A DNA stretch of 44,210 nt, taken from contig NZ_FLSP01000075.1 in NCBI RefSeq assembly GCF_900091315.1, positions 1 through 44,210 of the forward strand. Reading direction: 5' to 3'. Made by a program: the position numbers and the translations under genes. This DNA is from Streptomyces sp. DI166 (GTDB lineage Bacteria > Actinomycetota > Actinomycetes > Streptomycetales > Streptomycetaceae). The notes under the pieces were generated by a model. That model made no database searches and had not been told where the DNA came from. It saw nothing but the letters and a program-made list of their open reading frames with translations. Every line of letters begins with the position of its first letter. Positions within the stretch are counted from its first letter, which is position 1. Shown piece by piece: positions 1 to 10,171 of this stretch.

Positions 1-767
1 CCCGCGAACCGCTGCACCGCCGACGCTCGCGCCACGACCTCCGGGGCCGCCCCGCCCCGCACCCGCAGCACGCCCGCGACCCGGTCGCCGCCGGTCAGCG
101 CGGGCGCCAGCCGCGCGGTCACCCGCAGCCGCGTGGACGGCAGCAGCCCCAGCCACGGCGACCCCTTCTCCGCCCGCACCACCATCAGCACCGGCGCCCG
201 CGTCCCCACCGCCGCACCTCCGCCGACCGCCACCCGCCGCACGCGTGCGTCGATCAGCACGGCCGTCGGAGCCGTCCGGTTGCCGTCGACCCGGGGCCGG
301 GTGAGCCGGGGATCGGAGGTCAGCTCCACCTCCGCGGTCACGGTCGCGTACCTGCGCGCCAGTTCCGGCACCGGGCCGCGCCGCAGATCGGCCCCGTGCA
401 GCCCGGCCGAGGCGGCGGCCGCCGCGACGCAGAGCAGCACCGCGGCGAGCGACACCCGCGACCACACCGACCGCGCAGACCGTGCCGACCTTCGCACCCC
501 CAGCAGCACGGCCCCCAGGACAAGGGCCACGGCCACCACCCCGACCACCCACCCACCGGATGCCGTCAGCGTCAGCGCCGCCGTCGCCCAGGCCGCGAGC
601 GCCGGTGGCACGAGGCGCATATCCGTCGGCCCCTCCTGGCGCGGGTGGGACGCGCCGAGCCGGTGCCCGGAGGCCGCGTGCACCTCCTCCCGCACGGTCC
701 CGGGAGCGCTCGCGGCAGTCGTACGGGACTCGGCGGACGCGGTCTCCGCGGATACGGCGCCCGTCAT
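1..767 (-). CDS. comEC: ComEC/Rec2-family competence membrane protein, N-terminal part (runs off the window)
   Basis: Reading leftward from an ATG at 767, the frame stays open to base 1, giving about 255 residues of a longer protein. Two hydrophobic stretches near residues 50-80 and 98-120 are membrane segments. They are followed by a soluble Val/Arg/Gly-rich stretch (for example TVTAEVELTSDPRL) that resembles the DUF4131/OB-like region at the start of ComEC proteins. In naturally competent bacteria ComEC is the inner-membrane channel that carries single-stranded DNA into the cytoplasm; in Streptomyces its role is unclear. The start overlaps the comEA stop by the four bases ATGA (764-767), so the two genes are translationally coupled. 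That coupling is the strongest support for identity, because the competence motif proper lies beyond the edge. Confidence 0.85.
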   Translation of the reverse strand, partial: MTGAVSAETASAESRTTAASAPGTVREEVHAASGHRLGASHPRQEGPTDMRLVPPALAAWATAALTLTASGGWVVGVVAVALVLGAVLLGVRRSARSARSVWSRVSLAAVLLCVAAAAASAGLHGADLRRGPVPELARRYATVTAEVELTSDPRLTRPRVDGNRTAPTAVLIDARVRRVAVGGGAAVGTRAPVLMVVRAEKGSPWLGLLPSTRLRVTARLAPALTGGDRVAGVLRVRGGAAPEVVARASAVQRFA

Positions 768-1684
768 GGCCGTACGAGATTCCGCAGATCGGCGAAGCGG
801 CGTTCGCCGATGCCGTTGACCTCGCGCAGTTCCTCGACCGAGCGGAATCCGCCGGTGCGGGTGCGGTGGTCGATGATGTGCTGGGCCAGGACCGGGCCGA
901 CCCCGGGGAGGGTGTCGAGCTGTTCGGCGGTGGCGGTGTTGAGGGAGACGGGGGCCGCCGGTCCCAACCCGGGCGCGGCACCCGCCCCGGGCGCGCCACC
1001 CGGCACAGCGGCAGGGCCCTGCGCTGGCGGTGCCGGGCCGCCCACGACGACCTGCTCGCCGTCGACGAGGAACCGCGCCCGGTTGAGCCCGTCGGTACCG
1101 GTCCCCGGCTTCACCCCACCCGCGGCCCGTAACGCGTCCTCGACCCGCGACCCAGCGGGCAGCCGGTGGATCCCCGGCTTCCGGACCTTGCCACTGACGT
1201 CCACGACGATCTCGGACGCCGCCGAGGATGCGCCGGAGGATGCGTCGGAGGCCGCTGCACCGGTCCCGTCCGACGGCTCCGCGCCCGTCCCGAACGCGGC
1301 CCGGTCCGCCGCGCCGCCTCCCGGCTCGGCCTCCCCGGCCCGCACCACCTCCGGCGCCCGCACCCCTTGCGTCCGTCCGCTCCAGAAGTGCTGTGCCGCG
1401 AACCCGGCCGCGACGACCAGCAGAACCGCGAGCGCGACCACGCTCCGCCGTTCCAGCCCGCATCGGGCCTGCGCCCACAGCGGCAGCCGCTCCCGCAGCG
1501 CGAGCCCGGCCCGCCCCCGCCAAGGGGGCCGGTCGTCCTCCGCATCGGGCGGGCCGGGGTCCGACTCCCGCCCCACCACCGCCCGTTCCCCGAACAGGGC
1601 CTCCGCCCTCCGGCGGATCTCCTCACCCGGCCCACCGGCCGAGGTGCCCGGGCGTGAACTGCGCGTACGTGATCCAAGTGCCAT
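764..1684 (-). CDS. comEA: ComEA family helix-hairpin-helix DNA-binding protein
   Basis: The protein has about 306 residues when started at the ATG at 1684; a TTG at 1702 would add six. After a charged N-terminus comes one membrane segment (VVALAVLLVVAAGFAAQ), then an SLBB/soluble-ligand domain (EIVVDVSGKVRKPGIHRL through DGEQVVVG). It ends in two helix-hairpin-helix motifs (SLNTATAEQLDTLPGVGP and FRSVEELREVNGIGERRF). This order is typical of ComEA, the membrane-anchored receptor that binds double-stranded DNA outside the cell before ComEC transport. The region between membrane segment and SLBB is rich in Ala, Ser and Glu and looks unstructured. The stop overlaps the comEC start. The start choice is uncertain because neither candidate has a well-spaced ribosome binding site. 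Confidence 0.9.
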   Translation of the reverse strand: MALGSRTRSSRPGTSAGGPGEEIRRRAEALFGERAVVGRESDPGPPDAEDDRPPWRGRAGLALRERLPLWAQARCGLERRSVVALAVLLVVAAGFAAQHFWSGRTQGVRAPEVVRAGEAEPGGGAADRAAFGTGAEPSDGTGAAASDASSGASSAASEIVVDVSGKVRKPGIHRLPAGSRVEDALRAAGGVKPGTGTDGLNRARFLVDGEQVVVGGPAPPAQGPAAVPGGAPGAGAAPGLGPAAPVSLNTATAEQLDTLPGVGPVLAQHIIDHRTRTGGFRSVEELREVNGIGERRFADLRNLVRP

Positions 1685-1780
1685 GCGACGAGGATCGGAC
1701 AACTCGCCCCACCGCGATGATCTTGCTCAATTCCCGGGGAGAATCCCCCCGGTTGTGGATAACCCGCTCACTCACAAGGG

Positions 1781-2626
1781 TCACCGCGCCGAAACCACAA
1801 CCCCCAGCAATCCGGGCCCGGTATGCGCCCCGATCACCGCGCCCACCTCGCTCACATGCAGGGCCGCCAGCCCCCGTACCCGCGACCGCAGCCGGTCCGC
1901 CAGGGCTGACGCCCGGTCCGGGGCGGCGAGATGGTGCACGGCGATGTCGACCTGCGCGGCGCCCGCCCGGTCCGCGGCGATCTCCTCCAGGCGGGCGATC
2001 GCCCTGGACGCCGTGCGCACCTTCTCCAGCGGCTCGATCCGGCCGCCGTTCAGCTGGAGCAGCGGCTTCACCGCGAGCGCCGAGCCGAGCAGCGCCTGGG
2101 CCGCGCCGATCCGGCCGCCCCGGCGCAGATAGTCGAGGGTGTCGACGTAGAAGTAGGCGGCGGTCCCCTCGGCGCGCTTCTCGGCCGCCGCGACCGCCTC
2201 GTCGACGGTGCCGCCCGACTCCGCGACCTCCGCCGCGGCGAGCGCGCAGAACCCGAGGGCCATCGCGATCATCCCGGTGTCCACCACCCGTACCGGCACC
2301 GGCGCGTCCTGGGCGGCGAGCACGGCCGCGTCGTAGGTGCCGGACAGTTCGGCGGACAGGTGCAGGGAGACGATGCCGGTGGCGCCGGACTCGGCGACCT
2401 GGCGGTAGGTCTCGGCGAACCGCTCGGGGCTGGGGCGGGAGGTGGTGACGGGGCGCCGCTTCTGCAGCGCCTGGGCCAGCGAGCGGGTGGAGATCTCGGT
2501 GCCCTCCTCCAGCGCCTCGTCGCCGAGGACCACGGTCAGGGGCACCGAGGTGATGCCGTGGCGATCCATCGTCCGCGGCGGCAGGTAGGCCGTTGAATCG
2601 GTGACGATCGCGACATGGCGGGACAT
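1781..2626 (-). CDS. DegV family fatty-acid-binding protein
   Basis: This 281-residue protein matches the whole length of the DegV family. It opens with the family signature VAIVTDSTAYLPP and contains the lipid-carboxylate region TSRPSPERFAETYRQ, then LHLSAELSGTYDAA, then the late RGGRIGAAQALLGSALAVKPLL segment. In Firmicutes such proteins (FakB) present fatty acids to the kinase FakA. No FakA-like gene is visible here, so the partner and ligand in this organism are unknown. The ATG at 2626 is used although only CTCCAGCTC lies upstream, which is not a purine-rich ribosome binding site. The gene lies 96 bp upstream of comEA on the same strand and may be read into it. Confidence 0.9.
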   Translation of the reverse strand: MSRHVAIVTDSTAYLPPRTMDRHGITSVPLTVVLGDEALEEGTEISTRSLAQALQKRRPVTTSRPSPERFAETYRQVAESGATGIVSLHLSAELSGTYDAAVLAAQDAPVPVRVVDTGMIAMALGFCALAAAEVAESGGTVDEAVAAAEKRAEGTAAYFYVDTLDYLRRGGRIGAAQALLGSALAVKPLLQLNGGRIEPLEKVRTASRAIARLEEIAADRAGAAQVDIAVHHLAAPDRASALADRLRSRVRGLAALHVSEVGAVIGAHTGPGLLGVVVSAR

Positions 2627-2697
2627 GAGCTGGAGGTTACCTGGCGTAGTGCCCCCGCGGCAGCCCGGCCCCTGTCACCTGGGCCGTCGTGGCCGGA

Positions 2698-3444
2698 TCA
2701 GGTGGTGCTCTCGGGGCGCGGCTGCTTCTTCTCCCACGGGTACGTGGGACGCGGCTCGGGCGGGGTGATGGCGGGCATGGTCGGTTGCTCCGCGGTCTCC
2801 CGCCGCGCGCCGCCCGGCCAGGTCTGCTCGGCTTCCGGCGCCTCGGGAGCCGGGGCCTCGGGCCACGGCGGGGGCGGCGTCGCGGTGGACGCCTCCTCCT
2901 CGGTGGTCCAGTGCCGCAGCGCGCCGGCCTCCATGTCGATCTGCGCGCTCAGCGAGTCCAGGTCGTCGTCGGCGAACCGGCGGGCCCGGTCGCGGGCCGC
3001 CCAGCGCAGCGAGTCCGCCGAGGAGACGATCCGCTCGGTGCGCTCCCGCAGCCCCGGAAGCCGCTCGGCGAGGGTCGTACGGTCCGGTTCGCTCTCCAGG
3101 CGCCGCAGTTCGCCGTCGAGCTCGTGGCCGTGGGCGCTGAGCCGCTGGAAGAGGGCGAGGGACTCCTTCAGGGACTCGTCCTCGGCGGCGCCCGCGTGCA
3201 GCGCGTCCTGGGTCGCGCGCATCGAGGTGCGCAGCTTCAGCCGCAGCTGGGCCAGCTCGGCCTGCGGGCCCACCTGGACGAGGGACTTGGCGCGCAGGGT
3301 GTGGTCCTCGACCGTGCGGCGGGCCTGGGTGATCGTGCGGTCGGCGGCACGCTTGGCCGCTCCCACCGCCTTCACGGTGGCCCAGGCGCCGAGCACCACG
3401 AGAAGCACGAAGAGCAGGGCCACCACTGCGATCGCTGCTTCCAC
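2698..3444 (-). CDS. Membrane-anchored coiled-coil protein of unknown function
   Basis: The start is a GTG at 3444 preceded by a strong AGGAGG ribosome binding site six bases away, giving 248 residues. Residues 2-22 (EAAIAVVALLFVLLVVLGAW) form a single membrane segment. A long, charged, helical region without helix breakers covers about residues 30-190 and is rich in Arg, Glu and Leu (TLRAKSLVQVGPQAELAQLR, LFQRLSAHGHELDGELRRLE); it is likely a coiled coil. The C-terminal 60 residues are Pro/Glu-rich and probably disordered. I do not recognise a named family. Proteins of this build next to leuS are widespread in Streptomyces as hypothetical proteins. The frame stays open far upstream across leuS, but the binding site and the change in composition fix the real start. 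Confidence 0.75.
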   Translation of the reverse strand: MEAAIAVVALLFVLLVVLGAWATVKAVGAAKRAADRTITQARRTVEDHTLRAKSLVQVGPQAELAQLRLKLRTSMRATQDALHAGAAEDESLKESLALFQRLSAHGHELDGELRRLESEPDRTTLAERLPGLRERTERIVSSADSLRWAARDRARRFADDDLDSLSAQIDMEAGALRHWTTEEEASTATPPPPWPEAPAPEAPEAEQTWPGGARRETAEQPTMPAITPPEPRPTYPWEKKQPRPESTT

Positions 3445-3502
3445 TGTGCTCCTCCTCGAATCCACGCCTGCGTGCGCCGCGCTGCTCTCCACGGTAAACG
3501 CC

Positions 3503-3545
3503 ACGGGCAGGCCCGGAGTTCCAACAGAACCCCGAACCTGCCCGT
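3503..3545 (-). terminator. Terminator-like hairpin downstream of leuS
   Basis: The arms acgggcagg (3503-3511) and cctgcccgt (3537-3545) pair perfectly over nine bases around a 25-base loop. The hairpin lies in the gap after the leuS stop and before the downstream coiled-coil gene. There is no T-run, as is common for Streptomyces terminators, so the function is inferred from position. Confidence 0.45.
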
Positions 3546-3602
3546 AGGGGACCACCCGGAGGCGGCCCGTCCGGCCGGTCGCACCCGGCCCGAGTCCACC
3601 GG

Positions 3603-6473
<2,871 letters not shown>

Positions 6474-6528
6474 GATCCTCAAAGCTCCATCGATCGTCTC
6501 TGCAAGCGCTGCGGTTTCTCCCGAAACG

Positions 6529-6553
6529 AAAAATCCCCTCACACAGGAGGGGA
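6529..6553 (-). terminator. leuS: Intrinsic terminator in the leuS leader (attenuator)
   Basis: On the minus strand the sequence folds as TCCCCTC, a five- to six-base loop, then GAGGGGA followed immediately by TTTTT. It is a textbook Rho-independent terminator placed 56 bases before the leuS start codon and 45 bases after the leader-peptide stop. A perfect terminator with a T-run ahead of a gene, inside its own transcript, is the hallmark of transcription attenuation. Confidence 0.85.
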
Positions 6554-6554
6554 C

Positions 6555-6607
6555 GCCGCGCCGATGCCGGCCACTTTCCGACGGTGGCCGGTGCTGATCA
6601 GCGCGGC
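6555..6607 (-). promoter_or_regulatory. leuS: Nested stem-loops between leader peptide and leuS terminator
   Basis: Bases 6597-6607 (atcagcgcggc), which cover the last codons and stop of the leader peptide, can pair with 6555-6565 (gccgcgccgat) over eleven positions with one wobble. Inside this sits a perfect eight-base hairpin, ccggccac (6567-6574) with gtggccgg (6584-6591). A ribosome finishing or stalling on the leader would disturb the outer stem. Which alternative fold competes with the terminator is not clear by eye. Confidence 0.6.
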
Positions 6608-6636
6608 TCGCTAAGCAGAAGGCGTACGGCACGCAT
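6598..6636 (-). CDS. Leucine leader peptide of leuS
   Basis: A 12-codon reading frame, MRAVRLLLSEPR then TGA, contains three consecutive leucine codons (CTT CTG CTT). It lies upstream of hairpins and an intrinsic terminator that precede leuS, the standard architecture of attenuation by ribosome stalling. CTT is a rare leucine codon in such GC-rich genomes, which would make the stall more sensitive. No ribosome binding site is visible. A -10-like TACCCT ends six bases before the ATG, so the transcript is probably leaderless. Classical attenuators upstream of leuS have been predicted by comparative genomics in some Streptomyces, which agrees with this reading. The peptide itself is expected to have no other function. 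Confidence 0.8.
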   Translation of the reverse strand: MRAVRLLLSEPR

Positions 6637-6642
6637 GGCGTC

Positions 6643-6648
6643 AGGGTA
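6643..6648 (-). promoter_or_regulatory. Candidate -10 element of the leuS attenuator transcript
   Basis: On the minus strand this reads TACCCT, matching the TANNNT pattern of vegetative Streptomyces promoters. It ends six bases before the leader-peptide ATG, placing transcription start at or next to that codon. No good -35 hexamer is seen at the usual distance. Confidence 0.4.
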
Positions 6649-6726
6649 CCGCAGCCGTCGACCGGCTCGGGACCAATAGATACCGACCCCTCCGGTCTTC
6701 GAACCTGTTGTGAAGATTCAGAGAAC

Positions 6727-6741
6727 TTGAACGAAGTTCAA
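6727..6741 (+). repeat. Inverted repeat between leuS and the cytochrome-like gene
   Basis: The sequence ttgaac-gaa-gttcaa is a perfect six-base inverted repeat with a three-base centre, followed by a short T-run. It lies in the AT-richer divergent promoter region. It resembles an operator, but its three-base spacer does not fit the four-base spacer of the actinobacterial LexA box. Confidence 0.4.
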
Positions 6742-6895
6742 TTTTTACCCGGCGTAAGGGCCCCTAGCAGGACAACACCGACCCCGCACGGCGCATTGAT
6801 AACAACGCAATAACTCAAATGGCGCCTGCCCGGTTCAGGAGCCACTTAGAGTGCGGCAGCGGGACCGCTTTCCCGAACCGCTCGGAGTTGCCCCC

Positions 6896-8221
6896 ATGAA
6901 CCCTCAACGCAGTACCCGTTCGCTCCCCCGGCCCGGCCGTTCGGCCTACGGGGCGGCGACGGCTGTCGTCCTGCTGCTCATACCCGTGATCGTGCTGCTC
7001 GGAGGCGACTGGCTCCGCGAGTTCCTGAACTTCGGTGCCGGAGTGCTCTCGCTCGTCTCCCTGAGCTGTTCGGTGATCTGGGGCCTGGTCGCCCAGGACC
7101 GGATCGTGCTGAACACGCGCCAGCGGATCATCGGCCAGGCCGTGCACCGCACCATGGCGGTCGCCTCGCTCGCCTTCCTGATGCTGCACATCACGACCAA
7201 ACTCGTACTCGAACACACCGAGCCGATCGCCGCCGTGATCCCCTTCTCGCTGGGTGTCACCGGCCTCGGCGGCCTGATCGGCCTCGGCTCGACGGCTGCG
7301 CTGCTCATGATCTTCGTGGGCATCACCGGCGCCCTGCGCAGCGCCTTCGCCTCCCCGGCCCCGGTCGCCGCCCGCTGGCGGGCGATGCACATGCTGGCCT
7401 ACCCGGCCTGGTGCTGCGCACTCGTACACGGGCTCTACGCGGGTCGCCAGGCCAAGCCCATCTTCGTGATCATGTACGGCATGTGCGTGGCCGGCGTCGC
7501 CGTCGCCCTGGCGGTGCGCGCGGCGCCGCGCCCGGTCAAGCGCAAGATCGCCGACAGGATCGCCCTGATCGTGGGCGACAACGAGGAGCGCTCGCCCCGC
7601 GAGGGCCTGGAGGCCAGCCGGGCCCGGATGGCCGAGGCCACCGCCGCCCCGGCCGCCGCCAAGGCGGACCGGTCCGAGAGGCCGTCCGCCACCACCTCCT
7701 CCGCGCTGCCCGGCTACGAGTCCCGGCTCGCCGAACCCCCGGCGGCCGAACCGGCCAACGGCTTCGCGGCCGCCTACCGCGCCGTCAACACGCCCTCGCG
7801 CGGCCAGCAGTCCTTCGCGCCCGACCCCGGCGGGCAGTCCTTCGCGACCGACCAGACCGCGCGTATGGACCTGCCGCTGGACATGCAGGCCACCGAGGCG
7901 ATGCCGCGCGTGGACAACGTCTCCAGCACGTCCGGGAACTGGCCGATCCCCTCGCCCCCGCCGGTCGGGGAGGCGCCGCCGTCCGCGTACGACCCACTCA
8001 CGGACACGGGATACAACATCCCGACCTATGACACTTCGGGCGCCGCCGGGTACGCGGGAGGTGATGTGTACAACACCGGTGAGTCGAATGGCCTCTACGG
8101 CACGTACAACTCCAACGACACGTACAACAGCGGTCCCGCCAATGAACCAGCCCCCGGTCAGTCGTTCGACGCGCCGGGTTCGGGCGAACCTTGGAACACG
8201 CCTTCCGGAGGCTATAGGTGA
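6896..8221 (+). CDS. Cytochrome b / ferric-reductase-like membrane protein with disordered tail
   Basis: The 441-residue protein has about six membrane segments in its first 210 residues. Two histidine pairs are spaced like heme ligands: His84-His98 (QAVHRTMAVASLAFLMLH) and His165-His178 (MHMLAYPAWCCALVH). Bis-histidine pairs 13-14 residues apart are the mark of ferric-reductase-like domains that carry two hemes b. Residues 215-441 are a cytoplasmic tail rich in Ala, Pro, Ser and, near the end, Tyr, Asn and Gly (GTYNSNDTYNSG). The stop overlaps the next gene's GTG start by four bases, so the protein is made together with the NuoF-like ferredoxin fusion and probably receives electrons from it. 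The start is the ATG at 6896, with GGAG nine bases upstream. The final electron acceptor is not known. Confidence 0.8.
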   Translation: MNPQRSTRSLPRPGRSAYGAATAVVLLLIPVIVLLGGDWLREFLNFGAGVLSLVSLSCSVIWGLVAQDRIVLNTRQRIIGQAVHRTMAVASLAFLMLHITTKLVLEHTEPIAAVIPFSLGVTGLGGLIGLGSTAALLMIFVGITGALRSAFASPAPVAARWRAMHMLAYPAWCCALVHGLYAGRQAKPIFVIMYGMCVAGVAVALAVRAAPRPVKRKIADRIALIVGDNEERSPREGLEASRARMAEATAAPAAAKADRSERPSATTSSALPGYESRLAEPPAAEPANGFAAAYRAVNTPSRGQQSFAPDPGGQSFATDQTARMDLPLDMQATEAMPRVDNVSSTSGNWPIPSPPPVGEAPPSAYDPLTDTGYNIPTYDTSGAAGYAGGDVYNTGESNGLYGTYNSNDTYNSGPANEPAPGQSFDAPGSGEPWNTPSGGYR

Positions 8222-9828
8222 ACGAGGCCCTGCCCGACGTACCAGAAGTCCGCGTGGTCGGCCTTCCCCAGCTCACGTCGGGCTTCGACCTTGTCGAAAG
8301 ACTGGATCTGCCCATGCACCTCAAGGTGCACGGGCCGCTCGAACCGTTGGGCGGGGAGCAGCTCGCGCAGCTCTCCGAACGCATCAACCTGAAGGGCCGC
8401 GGCGGCGCGGGCTTCCCCTTCCACAAGAAGCTGCGCTCGGTCGCCGAAGCGGCGATCAAGCGCGGCGTCCGGCCGGTCGTCGTCGTCAACGGCAGCGAGG
8501 ACGAACCGGCCTGCCGCAAGGACACGGTGCTCATCAACCGTGCCCCGCACCTGATCCTGGACGGCGCGCTGCTCGTCGCCGAGGCCCTGGGTGCCCGCAC
8601 GCTCGTGGTGGGGGTCACCCGTGAGTCGACCCAGCGCTCCATGGAGGCCGCGCTGGCCGAGCGCGGCCTGAGCAACGGCCGCCGCTCCGCGCTGCGGGCC
8701 CGCGTGCAGCGCAACCCGGTGCGCATGGTCACCGGAGCGGCGGCGTCGCTGATCCGCTCCATCGACGGCGGCCCGGCGATCCCGCCCGGCCGCAAGATCA
8801 GCGCCTCCAAGAGCGGCGTCGGCGGCGCCCCCACCCTGCTGTCGAACGCCGAGACCTTCGCCCAGCTCGCCATCGCGGCCCGCATCGGCCCGGAGCGCTA
8901 CGGCAACACCGGCCTGTACGACGAGCCCGGCACCGTGATGCTGACGGTGTCCGGCGCGGTCGCCCGCCCGATGGTGATCGAGGTCCCCACGGGCGTGCCG
9001 CTGCGGTACGTGCTCCAGCTGGCCGGCGCCCCGCCGGTCCCGCAGGGCGTGCTGACCGGCGGCTACCACGGCAAGTGGATCGACGCGGCCACCGTCAACG
9101 AGGCGATCGTCTCCCGCAACTCGCTGGACGCGGTGGGCGGCGCGCTCGGCGCCGGCGCCATCCTGCCGATCACCCAGGAGACCTGCCCGCTCGGCGAATC
9201 CCTCCGGGTGGCGCAGTGGCTGGCCGAGGAGAGCGCGGGCCAGTGCGGCCCCTGCTACCTGGGTCTGCCGGCCGCGGCGCGCGGTATGGAGGACATCCTC
9301 AACGGCGGCGGTCCGGCCGCCCTTGAGGCGCTCAAGCAGGTCGCGAAGAACGTGAAGCGGCGCGGCGCGTGTTCGCACCCGGACGGCTCGGCGATGTTCC
9401 TGGAGTCGACCATCAAGGCGTTCACGGACGACCTGGCCGCCCATGTCCTCGGCAACGGCTGCGGACGGCCCGTGGAGGGCGTACTGCCGCTCTTCGAGGG
9501 GGGCAGGATGCCTACGGGCATCCCCGGCGGCGGAGAGTCCGAGGAGAACGGCCCCAGCCGCCAGAAGATCTACGTCGACTGGACCCTGTGCCGGGGACAC
9601 GGCCTGTGCGCGGACATCCTCCCGGAGGTCTTCGAACTCGGCGCCGACGGCTTCCCCACGGTCGCCCAGGCCCAAGTCCCGCGCTACGCGGAGGCGAAGG
9701 CGCTGCGCGCGGTCCGGCGCTGCCCGGCGCTCGCGCTGCGCATCGAGGACCAGGCGGAGCGGGCGCCCTCGCGCACGAACCTCCCGGTGCTCTCCCAGGG
9801 CCGCGGCCGCCGCGCCCTGGGCCGCTGA
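8218..9828 (+). CDS. NuoF-like flavoprotein fused to a [3Fe-4S]-type ferredoxin
   Basis: Residues 1-435 follow the fold of the NADH-binding subunit NuoF of complex I: LKGRGGAGFPFHKK (nucleotide binding, about 58-71), NGSEDEPACRKD (FMN site, 91-102), the SLBB-like ASKSGVGGAPTLLSNAETFA, and the iron-sulfur segment around 338-390. The usual first cluster cysteine is an alanine here (ESAGQCGPC, Ala340), leaving Cys343, Cys346 and Cys385. Residues 450-512 form a small ferredoxin with Cys458, Cys464 and Cys502 in the spacing of P450-type [3Fe-4S] ferredoxins. The protein probably takes electrons from NAD(P)H through FMN and clusters to the fused ferredoxin and on to the upstream heme protein. No other complex I subunit is nearby, so this is not part of a nuo operon. 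Translation starts at a GTG that overlaps the preceding stop. Confidence 0.88.
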   Translation: MNEALPDVPEVRVVGLPQLTSGFDLVERLDLPMHLKVHGPLEPLGGEQLAQLSERINLKGRGGAGFPFHKKLRSVAEAAIKRGVRPVVVVNGSEDEPACRKDTVLINRAPHLILDGALLVAEALGARTLVVGVTRESTQRSMEAALAERGLSNGRRSALRARVQRNPVRMVTGAAASLIRSIDGGPAIPPGRKISASKSGVGGAPTLLSNAETFAQLAIAARIGPERYGNTGLYDEPGTVMLTVSGAVARPMVIEVPTGVPLRYVLQLAGAPPVPQGVLTGGYHGKWIDAATVNEAIVSRNSLDAVGGALGAGAILPITQETCPLGESLRVAQWLAEESAGQCGPCYLGLPAAARGMEDILNGGGPAALEALKQVAKNVKRRGACSHPDGSAMFLESTIKAFTDDLAAHVLGNGCGRPVEGVLPLFEGGRMPTGIPGGGESEENGPSRQKIYVDWTLCRGHGLCADILPEVFELGADGFPTVAQAQVPRYAEAKALRAVRRCPALALRIEDQAERAPSRTNLPVLSQGRGRRALGR

Positions 9829-9843
9829 CGCGCCCACCCCACA

Positions 9844-9874
9844 GGGCCGCCCACTCCCCTGGGCGGCCCTTTTT
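9844..9874 (+). terminator. Intrinsic terminator of the NuoF-like operon
   Basis: The arms gggccgccca (9844-9853) and tgggcggccc (9860-9869) form a perfect ten-base stem followed directly by TTTTT, sixteen bases after the stop codon. It should end the two-gene plus-strand transcript. Confidence 0.9.
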
Positions 9875-9906
9875 CATGCCCGTGCGACCGGGCGCCGGCG
9901 CATACG

Positions 9907-9944
9907 AAAAAGATCCCGCCGGATCTTTACGATCCGGCGGGATC
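9907..9944 (-). terminator. Terminator of the first tRNA-Ala gene
   Basis: Arms gatcccgccggatc (9912-9925) and gatccggcgggatc (9931-9944) pair perfectly over fourteen bases around tttac. On the minus strand the stem is followed by TTTTT (9907-9911). It begins seven bases beyond the tRNA 3' end. Confidence 0.88.
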
Positions 9945-9947
9945 TCA

Positions 9948-10026
9948 CTGTGGAGCTAAGGAGAATTGAACTCCTGACCTCCTGCATGCCATGCAGGCGC
10001 TCTACCAACTGAGCTATAGCCCCTTG
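9948..10026. repeat. 79-bp direct repeat, copy 1 (tRNA-Ala)
   Basis: This stretch is identical base for base to 13104-13182. It covers the whole tRNA-Ala gene plus three bases on each side; outside it the two flanks diverge at once. The pair encloses 3.1 kb holding four protein genes. Confidence 0.9.
9951..10023 (-). tRNA. tRNA-Ala (anticodon GGC), copy 1
   Basis: On the minus strand the 73-base gene begins GGGGCTATAGCTCAG and ends TAGCTCCA. The acceptor stem GGGGCTA/TAGCTCC, the D arm GCTCAGTTGGTAGAGC, the anticodon stem CCTGC/GCAGG with loop ATGGCAT (anticodon GGC) and the T arm with GTTCAATTC are all present. The 3' CCA is not encoded. It reads GCC and GCU alanine codons, GCC being among the most used codons in this genome. 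Confidence 0.96.
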
Positions 10027-10072
10027 CCTGGTCCCCCGGGTTTTCCTGTCGGTTTCCCCGGCGGCGACGCCA

Positions 10073-10078
10073 ACATTA
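10073..10078 (-). promoter_or_regulatory. Candidate -10 of the first tRNA-Ala promoter
   Basis: The minus strand reads TAATGT, preceded 18 bases upstream by TTGGGG as a possible -35. Transcription would start about 40-45 bases before the mature tRNA. Confidence 0.45.
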
Positions 10079-10092
10079 CACGGTCTCCGGGG

Positions 10093-10132
10093 TGCGCCCC
10101 AAATCGATTACCCAGCCGACCGATTGGGGCGC
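10093..10132 (-). terminator. Terminator-like inverted repeat after the zinc-ribbon genes
   Basis: gcgccccaaatcg (10093-10105) and cgattggggcgc (10121-10132) are complementary apart from one bulged A. The hairpin lies 40 bases beyond the stop of the 77-residue gene and just upstream of the tRNA promoter, so it would keep the two transcripts apart. Confidence 0.5.
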
Positions 10133-10171
10133 AATGTCCGTTATGCTCCCACAGACTTCCCCGCAGACCTG

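Noticed and set aside
6480..6660. T-box riboswitch upstream of leuS
   Set aside because: No T-box sequence or specifier loop is seen; the Leu-codon leader peptide and terminator explain the region better.
6727..6741. LexA (SOS) box
   Set aside because: The inverted repeat has the GAAC/GTTC halves but a three-base centre; the actinobacterial LexA site has four, and the neighbours are not DNA-repair genes.
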